A stretch of 41,593 nucleotides of DNA from Acidobacteriota bacterium (GTDB taxonomy: Bacteria; Acidobacteriota; Polarisedimenticolia; J045), in NCBI GenBank assembly GCA_024763475.1, contig JANTFM010000003.1, positions 1-41,593 on the forward strand, written 5' to 3'. Position 1 is the first letter of the stretch. Every line of letters begins with the position of its first letter. Positions 34,729 to 41,593 of this stretch are shown piece by piece. A program made the translations under genes and the position numbers. The notes beneath the pieces were generated by a model. It saw only the letters and a list, made by a program, of their open reading frames with translations, was not told where the DNA came from and ran no database searches.

Positions 34729-36366
34729 TCAAGGGCAAGCACCCGGAGTGAGCGAGACACTCGGGTGACCGTGAGCGCTCTCTTCACCCTCAGGGCTGAC
34801 GGCCGTGACGAGGTAGAGCAGTGCCTGCTCCGGCAGGGGCAGCGTAGGGTCCCCGCCCAACCAGATAGGCGTTCCGTCCGCCGTCTGGTGGACGCACTGG
34901 AACGCGTCGACTCCCGGCCGCGGAGCACGATAGACGTGGTAGCTAGCCACGGGATGTTCGGTCTCGTAGGAAAGGTCCTCCCAGCTCCAATCCTCTCCCA
35001 GGAGGAAAGGAGCCGCCCCCGGTCCGGAGACCTGGAAGTCGGTAAATAGCGGGAGAATCTTCGAGATGACACCGTCCCGATCGACGATGAAGATCTCGCC
35101 CCTCGCGTCCTTACCGAAGCTCGTGAGATCGAAGGTCAGGGCTCCGCCGGGATCGAGCTGGGCCGTGTGATCCTGGGGATCCGTAGCGACTCCGCCTTCG
35201 AAGACGAACGAGCGGATGAATCCGGCGCAGTAGTCGCCGTAGAGGTAGCGCCCCTGAAGCGACGACATGCGGCAACCGCGATACACATAGCCGCCGGTGA
35301 CCGAACAAGCGAGACCCGCGTGGTCGTATTCCAAGACGGGAAGCAGAAGCGAAGGATCGCCACACTCTGGGGACGTCGAACAGCTCACTCCGGGGGGATC
35401 ACAGGCTGGCGTGCCCCCATCGAAGCAGTGCATGCCCTCCATCTGCCGCCAGCCATAGTTGGCACCTGGCGCGAGATCGCCCGGCGTGACGTTCACCTCT
35501 TCCCAGCAGGACTGGCCGACATCGGCAATGTAAAGATCGCCGGTCAGCGGGTCGATTTCGTTACGCCAGGGGTTGCGAAGGCCATAGGTGTAGATCTCGT
35601 CGCAAGTCCCCCCCGCCCCGTCCGCGAATGGGTTGTCCGACGGCACGCTGTAGTTTCCCGGACCTTCGAAACAGTCCGCGGGGTTTGGTGTCGGCGCCAC
35701 ACCCCGCACATCGATCCTGAGGATCTTGCCCAGCAGCGTCTCAAGCTTCTGGCCGTTGCCGCAGAGACCATGGACATCGCCACCGCCTCCGCCGTCACCG
35801 CTGCTGATGTACAGGTAGCCATCCGCGGCAAAGAAGATCTGCCCGCCATTGTGATTCGTGCTGGGCTGCGAGAAACGCAGCACGCGGCTTTCGCTGAGCG
35901 GATCGGCCACGTCCGGGTCACCTGCAGAGACGTCATAGCGCGCGACGACGCTGAAATGGGGACCCGAGGCGCTGTCACTCTCGGTGTAGTTGACGAAAAA
36001 GCGGCCGGTCGTCTCGTAGTCCGGATCGAAGGCCATGCCGAGCAGACCCTGCTCGTTCCCATGGGTGCTGACCGTGCTGCGAAGATCCAGGAAGAGCTGC
36101 AGGTCCCCTGTGCCGTCTCCACGATGATGGATCCAGACCCGACCGTCTTGGCAGACGATAAAGATTCGTGTCGCATCCCCGGGGACAGCCGTCACGAGCA
36201 GGGGATCGACCAAGAGCGGAGAGTTCGCCACGATGAGGCTCTTTAGACCGGAATGCTCGAGCGCGCTGACTCCTTCGCAGAGCTCTTGCGCGCCACTGTT
36301 CGGAAGTATCATGCTGAGACACAGGACGAGAGACCAAGGAAGATGGCGAGCAACACGCAGAGTCAT
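34729..36366 (-). CDS. PQQ-type glucose/sorbosone dehydrogenase-like exported protein
   Basis: 545 residues from ATG 36366 (GGGAAGGA upstream), giving the signal peptide LPWSLVLCLSMILPNSGA. The six-bladed GSDH propeller is recognised by GNEQGLLGMAFDPDYETTGRFFVNYT, STNHNGGQIFFAADGYLYISSGDGGGGGD, LLGKILRIDVRG, IYTYGLRNPWRNEIDPLTGDLYIADVGQ and ANYGWRQMEG. The family oxidises sugars with PQQ, though many homologues (HHIP-like) are untested. A C-terminal FnIII-like part (VASYHVYRAPR...LLYLVTAVSPEGEESAHG...GACP) resembles the shared Cys-Pro module. Several Cys pairs suggest disulfides, fitting a periplasmic or surface location. A GC hairpin lies inside the last codons (34740-34767). Confidence 0.85.
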   Translation of the reverse strand: MTLRVARHLPWSLVLCLSMILPNSGAQELCEGVSALEHSGLKSLIVANSPLLVDPLLVTAVPGDATRIFIVCQDGRVWIHHRGDGTGDLQLFLDLRSTVSTHGNEQGLLGMAFDPDYETTGRFFVNYTESDSASGPHFSVVARYDVSAGDPDVADPLSESRVLRFSQPSTNHNGGQIFFAADGYLYISSGDGGGGGDVHGLCGNGQKLETLLGKILRIDVRGVAPTPNPADCFEGPGNYSVPSDNPFADGAGGTCDEIYTYGLRNPWRNEIDPLTGDLYIADVGQSCWEEVNVTPGDLAPGANYGWRQMEGMHCFDGGTPACDPPGVSCSTSPECGDPSLLLPVLEYDHAGLACSVTGGYVYRGCRMSSLQGRYLYGDYCAGFIRSFVFEGGVATDPQDHTAQLDPGGALTFDLTSFGKDARGEIFIVDRDGVISKILPLFTDFQVSGPGAAPFLLGEDWSWEDLSYETEHPVASYHVYRAPRPGVDAFQCVHQTADGTPIWLGGDPTLPLPEQALLYLVTAVSPEGEESAHGHPSVSLTPGACP

Positions 36367-36437
36367 GAGAGTCCTTCCCTTTCGCGCCCAACCGAAAGCC
36401 CAGCGCATCTTAACTTACTCGCGCGATATTGTCAGTT

Positions 36438-36458
36438 ATTGTATTAGATGATATCTAA
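36438..36458 (-). promoter_or_regulatory. Candidate promoter and Fur-type operator upstream of the PQQ dehydrogenase
   Basis: TTAGAT-GAT-ATCTAA (36444-36458) is an inverted repeat with 6-base arms. Directly abutting it, on the minus strand, is TACAAT (36443-36438), a good -10 about 70 bases before the dehydrogenase ATG. The site also lies at the position equivalent to the operator in front of the intact Fur-family gene at 39499. Confidence 0.4.
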
Positions 36459-36483
36459 AGGTATCCGTCGTCTAATTCCGACG

Positions 36484-36560
36484 ATACACAACGAGGCAGC
36501 CCCTCTCAAGGAGCGTGGAATCAGCCCGTTCGCGCAACGCGTCGCTATTGCGCAGCAAGT
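36484..36560 (+). pseudogene. Decayed N-terminal fragment of a Fur-family regulator gene
   Basis: The frame reads NEAAPLKERGISPFAQRVAIAQQV, matching [24 protein letters not shown] of the intact regulator at 39499. The start codon aligned to ATG is ACG. Homology stops after the first helix region (about residue 27), so the DNA-binding wing and metal domain are gone. Upstream similarity includes two TCTAA elements at the same 11-base spacing as the intact locus, so promoter and N-terminus were duplicated together. No further gene is supported up to 36781. Confidence 0.75.
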
Positions 36561-36781
36561 CAGGCCTTGCGGCTGGAAGGGGTATGTAGCGGCCCTTCGG
36601 CCCCTAGCTCGGATGTCGAGCGACGCTCGAGCCCGTCAATGTGGCCTGGCTCCAATCGCACCCCTTCCCGGGCACGCAAGCCGCACGAGAGGATCGTAGT
36701 CAAGCAAACGCGAAACACCGAAGTGGTCACGGCGTGGAGCTAACCCCACACCTCCTCCTTGCTGCGCGCGATCGGCAGACT

Positions 36782-38845
36782 CTAGGGGCAGGGACCGATT
36801 CGCTGCGTTACGCAGGCTTCCACAGAGGGTGGCCGTTCCGCGTCGCTGCTCGTGCGGCCGTAGGATCCCTCGGCATCTTCCACGCGGGGAACCACGATAT
36901 AGAAATGCGCGCCGGACGAGGGCGTGATGGTCGCGGAGGTGGCTCCACCGGTGCTGCACTGGATGGGAGTCTTGCCCTCCGGATCATCGAAGGCACCTTC
37001 GTAGATTTCGTAGTCCGTTCCGCCACCGCACGCCGCGGCCCACGCCAAGTCGAGACTCGGGCTATCCTGGTTCTTCGCGACCGTGAGAGGATCGCCCGGC
37101 AATCCCTGGCTCCCGTAAATGCGACCGGCGCCCGCAGCACTGCCGGACAAGATGCCGGACACATAGATGTCGACCGAATCTCCCGGAGAGCCGCTCTCGC
37201 TGCGGTTGTCGGTATAGATCGCCATCAGGTCATCCAACACGATATCGAGACCGCTGTAATCACCGAACTCGAAGACATCATCAATGTGGGCCGACGTTTC
37301 GGCTGTAACTCGTTCCTCAGCGGACCAGGTCTTTCCACCATCCGTCGAGAATGTGTAGTAGACATCCACTCCGCTGCGATCCGCGGTGTTGCGCGTGTTG
37401 TAATAAACAAGGTGAACCGCACCGTCGACCCCCGCCGCAATAGACGGTTGCCAGCGGTCAACCTCGAGGATGTCGTCACTGCGGTGGGGAGTGACGATCG
37501 ACCAGGTCGCTCCCCCATCGTGCGATCGAGCAACCTGGATGCGGGAGTGGTTCGCTTGGGAATCGCTGACAACTGGAGCCGTCGTGTCGGACCAAGCAAG
37601 GTACACACTGTCGGCATCCGGCCCATCGGAGAGATCCGCCGTCGCGGACAGATACACGCTGGCTTCACGAATCTCCTGCGACGGCAAGGGGAACGCGTAG
37701 GCTGCCTCCGTCGCTGCTACAAGAATCGACGGCTCGAAGCTGTTCCCTGCATCTGTCGATTTCCTCAGGCGAATGGAACGGCTCTGGTAGGCCGGCCAGG
37801 CAGCGTAGACAAAACCGTTTCGATCCGTCGTGACGTCACCGGCTACACCAAGCTCCTCGTCTCCTGAGGAGAGGAACCGGCCGTGCCACTCGTTGCCAAA
37901 GTCACGGGACCATGCCAAGAGAACGTCTCCGCCGACATCGTAGATCATGTAGATGCTGTCCCTCTCGGGCGAGTCGGCATGCCTGTCCACGTGCAGGAAA
38001 GGCCGGTTCCCGTTGCTGACGATGCAGCGGCGGGGATTCCCAGGGGTATCATCCTCAAGATCGTTCCAGCTCGCTCCACCATCATCCGATCGGTAGAAGC
38101 AGGCCTCGCAACCAGAGAGACCACAGTTGACGAGAGCGGATCCGTAGGCGAGGACCCCATCCGCAGACCACTCGACCGATGGGTCGCAGCACGTTCCGCC
38201 CAAGGGAAGCTCCGTCTGCGTCCAAGTCTCCCCACCATCGGTCGAGTAGTGCATATGGACTTCGTCGTTTGGACCAATCGATCCTGCGACGACATGGGAC
38301 GGACTCGACGGAGAGATGGCGACAGCCGCTTCAGCTGCGTCTTCCGGCCGCGTCACACGAACGTCTCCCGACGCAAAGTCCGTTCCCTGCTCAGGGGCAG
38401 AAGACGGCACCTCGCCTTCCTTCAGGACAATCCAGTAGCGGTCTCGGGTGCGGGTTGCCCTGCGATAGCTCCGCCCGCTGACCAAGTATCCTCCATACAT
38501 CTTCCGGAAGACATTGAGCGCGTTGAGAGGATAGCGTCGTGGGGAGTCCCGACCGAGTTCTGGCCGCGCGCGGCGCAGCGCGACACGGAAGAAGGCAGGA
38601 AGCGGCTCTCGAATCCCGGCCTCGTCACGGGCCAATGACCCGAGATCCTCTGCGGAAAGCTGGTAATTGCGGTCATCCCAAGGGCCGAGGGTCACCAGGG
38701 CCTCGTAGTCGACGCTACGATCAACGCCCCGTGCGCTGTCAATGGCGACGGTCCGCTCCTCGTCGATGAAGGTCTGCGAGTGCGCTGGCCGTGACGCGCT
38801 GCCTGCAATCAGCAGCGCCACTATCATGAATCCCGTGCGAGACAT
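36782..38845 (-). CDS. Exported sialidase-like (Asp-box) propeller protein with Cys-Pro C-terminal module
   Basis: 687 residues; GGAGGAGG ten bases before the ATG; signal peptide MSRTGFMIVALLIAGSASRPAHS. At least five Asp boxes (S-x-D-x-G-x-(S/T)-(W/F)) are visible: STDGGETW, SDDGGASW, STDAGNSF, SHDGGATW, STDGGKTW, defining a BNR/sialidase-fold propeller. A clear sialidase active site was not identified, so the call is structural. An N-terminal ~150-residue region is unrecognised. The last ~90 residues (LDLAWAAAC...YEIYEGAFD...CST...HFYIVVPRVEDAEGSYGRTSSDAERPPS...GPCP) form the shared module. It is probably surface-exposed or secreted. Confidence 0.8.
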   Translation of the reverse strand: MSRTGFMIVALLIAGSASRPAHSQTFIDEERTVAIDSARGVDRSVDYEALVTLGPWDDRNYQLSAEDLGSLARDEAGIREPLPAFFRVALRRARPELGRDSPRRYPLNALNVFRKMYGGYLVSGRSYRRATRTRDRYWIVLKEGEVPSSAPEQGTDFASGDVRVTRPEDAAEAAVAISPSSPSHVVAGSIGPNDEVHMHYSTDGGETWTQTELPLGGTCCDPSVEWSADGVLAYGSALVNCGLSGCEACFYRSDDGGASWNDLEDDTPGNPRRCIVSNGNRPFLHVDRHADSPERDSIYMIYDVGGDVLLAWSRDFGNEWHGRFLSSGDEELGVAGDVTTDRNGFVYAAWPAYQSRSIRLRKSTDAGNSFEPSILVAATEAAYAFPLPSQEIREASVYLSATADLSDGPDADSVYLAWSDTTAPVVSDSQANHSRIQVARSHDGGATWSIVTPHRSDDILEVDRWQPSIAAGVDGAVHLVYYNTRNTADRSGVDVYYTFSTDGGKTWSAEERVTAETSAHIDDVFEFGDYSGLDIVLDDLMAIYTDNRSESGSPGDSVDIYVSGILSGSAAGAGRIYGSQGLPGDPLTVAKNQDSPSLDLAWAAACGGGTDYEIYEGAFDDPEGKTPIQCSTGGATSATITPSSGAHFYIVVPRVEDAEGSYGRTSSDAERPPSVEACVTQRIGPCP

Positions 38846-39287
38846 GATTTCCGAACCTCCTCCCGGGCCTCCCGAAAGGGAAGCTGATCGACCTTGGCTC
38901 CTATGGTAGGACGCGTGGAGAGACCCGCCTATTAGGGAATGCCTGACTTATGCACGCGGGAAACCTTAGCCCGATGGATGCATGAGGCTCAGAGTCCAAT
39001 CGCCGTCGATAGACGCTCGATGGCTGGCACGTAGCTTCAAACACCTGATCTGTGCCCGAGAAGGGTACCCCGCAGGATGGCAGACGCGAGGACTGGTTAG
39101 AGGACCTACAAGGGTCCGACCAGGGTTCAGATAGGGTGATTGGACCGAGGCGCGCATGCCGATTCTCGGTAGAGGCACTGGGAGATCCTGAGGCCCGTTG
39201 GACGCAGCGATCGTGCCTCCGAAAGGAAAGAACCGCGCGAATCGCTCGAATTGTGGTTCATTGACGTATTGGACGCGGTGTCCGCTC
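38846..39287. other. Intergenic region, no supported gene
   Basis: About 440 bases upstream of the small frameshifted gene. Antisense and short ORFs here lack ribosome sites and family features. A TTGACG near 39262 could belong to a promoter for the small gene but has no good -10 partner. Confidence 0.4.
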
Positions 39288-39301
39288 AAAGGAGCAAGAT
39301 C

Positions 39302-39476
39302 ATGAAAGAGTTCTCGAAAGACCTTCCTTGCCACTCTGCTTGGCGCTCTTGCCGCTGCCGGCTGCCTCGTTCTGCTTGGCGTCGCGGTCGTCACCATCAC
39401 CAGCGCATCCAGAAAGATCGAGGTCGAGGATGGAAGCTGGCGATTCGGTATTGTCCTTGAACTTGACAATGTCTAA
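39302..39476 (+). pseudogene. Small exported protein gene with a one-base frameshift
   Basis: ATG 39302 has AAAGGAG seven bases upstream, but the frame is lost within two codons at ATGAAAGAG. Removing one A from the AAA gives a clean 57-residue frame: MKSSRKTFLATLLGAL, AAAGCLVLLGVAVVTITS, then a hydrophilic tail ending IVLELDNV and TAA. This has a lipobox-like AAGC or a single TM segment. Either the gene is broken, or the run of A is a sequencing error, or slippage occurs. The stop codon overlaps the operator-like repeat of the following Fur-family gene. No family recognised. Confidence 0.5.
39462..39476. promoter_or_regulatory. Candidate operator before the Fur-family regulator
   Basis: CTTGAC-AAT-GTCTAA, a 15-base imperfect inverted repeat 23 bases before the ATG. 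It shares the TTAGAY-N3-RTCTAA pattern with sites at 36444 and 39940. A second TCTAA lies 17 bases further on. Confidence 0.4.
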
Positions 39477-39498
39477 ATTTTACCCTAGTCTAACACCA

Positions 39499-39894
39499 AT
39501 GAAACGCAACGAGGCAGCCCTTCTCAGGGAGCATGGCATCAACCCGTCCGCACAGCGTGTCGCGGTCGCCCAGCACGTGCTACACACCGGAGAGCACCCG
39601 TCGGCCGACGAGGTGTGGAAACGGGTGCGAGAGCGCTTTCCGCAGATCTCGCGTGCAACGGTCTACAACACGCTCAACCTGTTCGTGGACAAGGGCTTGC
39701 TGCGGCGCTTCGTGCTGGTCGAAGGCCGCGTCGTCTTCGATCCGAGGGTCGAGAATCACCACCATTTCCTCGACGAGGAAAGCGGAATGCTCCACGACCT
39801 GCCTTGGGACGCGCTGGAGGTTTCCGGGGTCACTCAACTCAAGGGCTTCGACGTGCGCGAATTCCAGGTGGTCCTGCGGGGAAAGAAAGCTTGA
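39499..39894 (+). CDS. Fur/PerR-family metal-dependent regulator
   Basis: 131 residues from ATG 39499, chosen because family homology begins at [20 protein letters not shown]; the track start at 39328 adds an unrelated leader. The winged helix is clear: [36 protein letters not shown]. The metal domain has [18 protein letters not shown] (His87-89, then acidic ligands) and no CxxC pairs, so the structural zinc site of Fur/PerR is missing, as in Irr-like and some PerR-like members. It sits 92 bases upstream of the catalase gene, which it probably controls as a peroxide- or iron/haem-responsive repressor. A truncated relative lies 3 kb upstream. Confidence 0.9.
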   Translation: MKRNEAALLREHGINPSAQRVAVAQHVLHTGEHPSADEVWKRVRERFPQISRATVYNTLNLFVDKGLLRRFVLVEGRVVFDPRVENHHHFLDEESGMLHDLPWDALEVSGVTQLKGFDVREFQVVLRGKKA

Positions 39895-39939
39895 AGTCGG
39901 TGCCTGCTGCGGAAGAGGAAGTTTTTTTTGGCCATAAAG

Positions 39940-39954
39940 ATAGACGTTATCTAC
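39940..39954. promoter_or_regulatory. Candidate operator before the catalase gene
   Basis: ATAGAC-GTT-ATCTAC, agreeing in 5 of 6 bases per arm with TTAGAY-N3-RTCTAA, 32 bases before the catalase ATG. It follows a run of eight T at 39922-39929. Confidence 0.4.
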
Positions 39955-39986
39955 TTCTAGATCTTATCCACACAGGAGCAAACGCC

Positions 39987-41444
39987 ATGTCCAAGAAAGC
40001 AAAGTTGACCACGGCCGGAGGTATCCCGGTCCCTGACAACCAGAACAGCCTGACGGCCGGCGAGAGGGGGCCCCTCCTTGCGCAGGACTGGCAGCTCTTC
40101 GAGAAGCACGCGCACTTCAACCGTGAGCGAATCCCCGAACGGGTCGTCCACGCCAAGGGCTCCGCAGCCTACGGAACGCTCACCATCACCGGAGACATCA
40201 CGACGTACAGCAAGGCGAAAATTTTCGCGGAGATCGGCAAGCAAACCGAGTGCTTCCTGCGCTTCTCCACGGTTGCAGGAGAACGGGGGGCCGCCGATGC
40301 GGAGCGGGACGTGCGCGGCTTCGCACTGAAGTTCTACACCGAGGAAGGAAACTGGGACCTTGTCGGCAACAACACTCCCGTCTTTTTCGTGCTCGACCCC
40401 TACAAGTTCCCGGACTTCATCCACACCCAGAAACGGGACCCGAAAACAAACCTGCGCAATCCAACTGCGATGTGGGACTTCTGGTCGCTCTCGCCCGAAA
40501 CTCTCCACCAAGTCACGATCCTGTTTTCGGACCGGGGTCTGCCGCGAAGCTATCGCCACATGAATGGCTACGGCTCCCACACCTTCAGCCTCATCAACGC
40601 CGAAGGCGAACGATCCTGGGTCAAGTTCCATTTCAAGACCGAGCAAGGCATCGAGTGCCTTAGCAACGAGGAGGCCGCGAAACTCGTCGGCGAGGACCGT
40701 GAGAGCCACCAGCGTGATCTCGCCGACGCCATCGAGCGTGGTGACCACCCGCGCTGGACCTTCTACGTGCAGGTGATGCCCGAGGACGATGCCGAGAAGG
40801 TGCCCTACAACCCCTTCGACCTGACGAAGGTCTGGCCTCACGGCGACTACCCGCTGATCGAGGTCGGCACCCTCGAACTCAATCGCAATCCGGAAAACTA
40901 CTTCGCAGAGGTCGAACAGTCGTGCTTCTCTCCCGCGAACGTCGTGCCAGGAATCTCGCACAGCCCCGACAAGATGCTCCAGTTCCGGATCCTCTCCTAC
41001 GGGGATGCCCACAGGCACCGCCTCGGCGTGAACTACGAGTCTCTGCCGGTGAACCGGGCTCGCTGCCCGGTCCATAATTACTATCGCGATGGCGCCATGC
41101 GTTTCGATGATAACGAGGGCGGATCCGTGAACTATGAACCCAACAGCTCAGGAGGCCCGATCGAAGTGCCGGAGGTCAAGGAGCCGCCGCTCGAAGTGCG
41201 CGGCGCGGCGGACCGCTACAATCCGCGTGAGGACAACGACCACTTCTCGCAGGCAGGTGATCTGTTCCGCCTGATGAGCGCCGAAGAACGTCAGCGCCTC
41301 GCCGCAAATATCGCTTCTGCGATGCGAGGCGTTCCCGAGCCCATACAGCAACGGCAGTTGGGTCACTTCTACAAGGCCGATCCCGAGTACGGCCAGGCGG
41401 TAGCCGAAGCCCTTGGGCTACCCGCTGCAGACGTCCGTCATTGA
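39987..41444 (+). CDS. katA: Monofunctional haem catalase (small-subunit, clade 3 type)
   Basis: Dismutates hydrogen peroxide. 485 residues from ATG 39987 (AGGAG eight bases upstream); the ORF-track start at 39615 runs through the regulator gene in another frame. Catalytic His55 ([12 protein letters not shown]), the distal Asn of [11 protein letters not shown], and the proximal haem-ligand Tyr near 337 in [14 protein letters not shown] are present. Its length and the region preceding the Tyr fit small-subunit catalases binding NADPH. It is controlled presumably by the Fur-family gene upstream. The 3' end, including the stop, is the start of a 70-base tandem repeat. Confidence 0.97.
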   Translation: MSKKAKLTTAGGIPVPDNQNSLTAGERGPLLAQDWQLFEKHAHFNRERIPERVVHAKGSAAYGTLTITGDITTYSKAKIFAEIGKQTECFLRFSTVAGERGAADAERDVRGFALKFYTEEGNWDLVGNNTPVFFVLDPYKFPDFIHTQKRDPKTNLRNPTAMWDFWSLSPETLHQVTILFSDRGLPRSYRHMNGYGSHTFSLINAEGERSWVKFHFKTEQGIECLSNEEAAKLVGEDRESHQRDLADAIERGDHPRWTFYVQVMPEDDAEKVPYNPFDLTKVWPHGDYPLIEVGTLELNRNPENYFAEVEQSCFSPANVVPGISHSPDKMLQFRILSYGDAHRHRLGVNYESLPVNRARCPVHNYYRDGAMRFDDNEGGSVNYEPNSSGGPIEVPEVKEPPLEVRGAADRYNPREDNDHFSQAGDLFRLMSAEERQRLAANIASAMRGVPEPIQQRQLGHFYKADPEYGQAVAEALGLPAADVRH

Positions 41445-41593
41445 GACCCTGGACGGTGACCGCGGCGTGGATCTTCCGCACCGTGGGCTGCTCCCTACAG
41501 ACGTCCGTCATTGAGACCCTGGACGGTGACCGCGGCGTGGATCTTCCGCACCGTGGGCTGCTCCCTACAGACGTCCGTCATTGAGACCCTGGA
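41428..41593 (+). repeat. 70-base tandem repeat seeded by the katA 3' end
   Basis: The unit beginning CAGACGTCCGTCATTGAG is present at 41428, 41498 and 41568, identical over two full copies plus 26 bases, and reaches the window edge. The first unit contains the last katA codons and TGA. Weaker similarity (GGGCT...C.CT.CAGACG) extends about 18 bases upstream into the coding region. Confidence 0.9.

Noticed and set aside
32958-38845. Calling the two propeller proteins sialidases
   Set aside because: Asp boxes show the fold only; the catalytic arginine triad and Tyr/Glu pair were not identified.
39957-41075. A 372-codon minus-strand ORF
   Set aside because: Antisense to the catalase gene.
1-41593. 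tRNA, rRNA, insertion sequence, integrase or phage genes
   Set aside because: No cloverleaf-type segment, rRNA stretch, transposase or integrase motif was recognised in any frame by eye; a dedicated tRNA scan was not possible.

Overview
This window is a dense, GC-rich bacterial chromosome segment. Most intergenic gaps are short and genes lie on both strands. The exported proteins (lipoproteins, outer-membrane barrels, a multiheme cytochrome) point to a Gram-negative-type envelope. A Bacillus-type (GSI-alpha) glutamine synthetase, an AddAB recombination nuclease, a DUF5916 barrel, selenoproteins, and exported proteins with a characteristic Cys-Pro C-terminus suggest an uncultured lineage of the acidobacterial/myxobacterial/FCB-like kind. 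The phylum cannot be fixed from the sequence alone.

Layout. Bases 1-9479 (minus strand) read hmgA, hppD, a Nudix/metallo-beta-lactamase fusion, addB, addA: tyrosine/homogentisate degradation running into DNA repair. addA runs off the left edge. Bases 9650-11664 hold an outer-membrane barrel (+) and a DegT-type aminotransferase (-). Bases 11883-15243 (+) hold a six-helix membrane protein, an unknown protein with a possible zinc knuckle, and a PAS / degenerate GGDEF / PilZ protein. Opposite them lie a YkgJ-type Cys-cluster protein and a YtcJ-like amidohydrolase lipoprotein. Bases 17862-19400 hold glnA with a good sigma70 promoter and a terminator. Bases 19760-22075 encode a nine-heme cytochrome fusion. 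Bases 22195-25452 are apaG-speA-speB (arginine to agmatine to putrescine). Bases 25466-28836 hold a transglutaminase/TPR lipoprotein and a BlaI / M56-peptidase-TonB pair with a perfect palindromic operator, followed by a DUF5916 barrel.

The most striking region is 31.3-41.6 kb. It contains two divergent genes whose reading frames are each interrupted by one TGA exactly at the redox-active cysteine: an AhpD-like protein with a C-x2-U-x3-H site and an exported peroxiredoxin with a P-x3-T-x2-U site. I read both as selenoproteins. About 7 kb away lies a Fur-family regulator followed by a catalase. A decayed copy of that regulator's promoter and N-terminus lies about 3 kb upstream of it, next to a PQQ-type sugar dehydrogenase. 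Three sites fitting TTAGAY-N3-RTCTAA sit at these loci. Three (probably four) exported proteins, including the cytochrome, share a C-terminal module ending in Cys-Pro.

The segment also carries short-repeat oddities. A CCCAGGTTGAT repeat occurs three times inside the addA frame and three times in an intergenic gap 31 kb away. The 3' ends of both glnA and katA have tandem duplications, and the katA one (70-bp unit) runs to the window edge.
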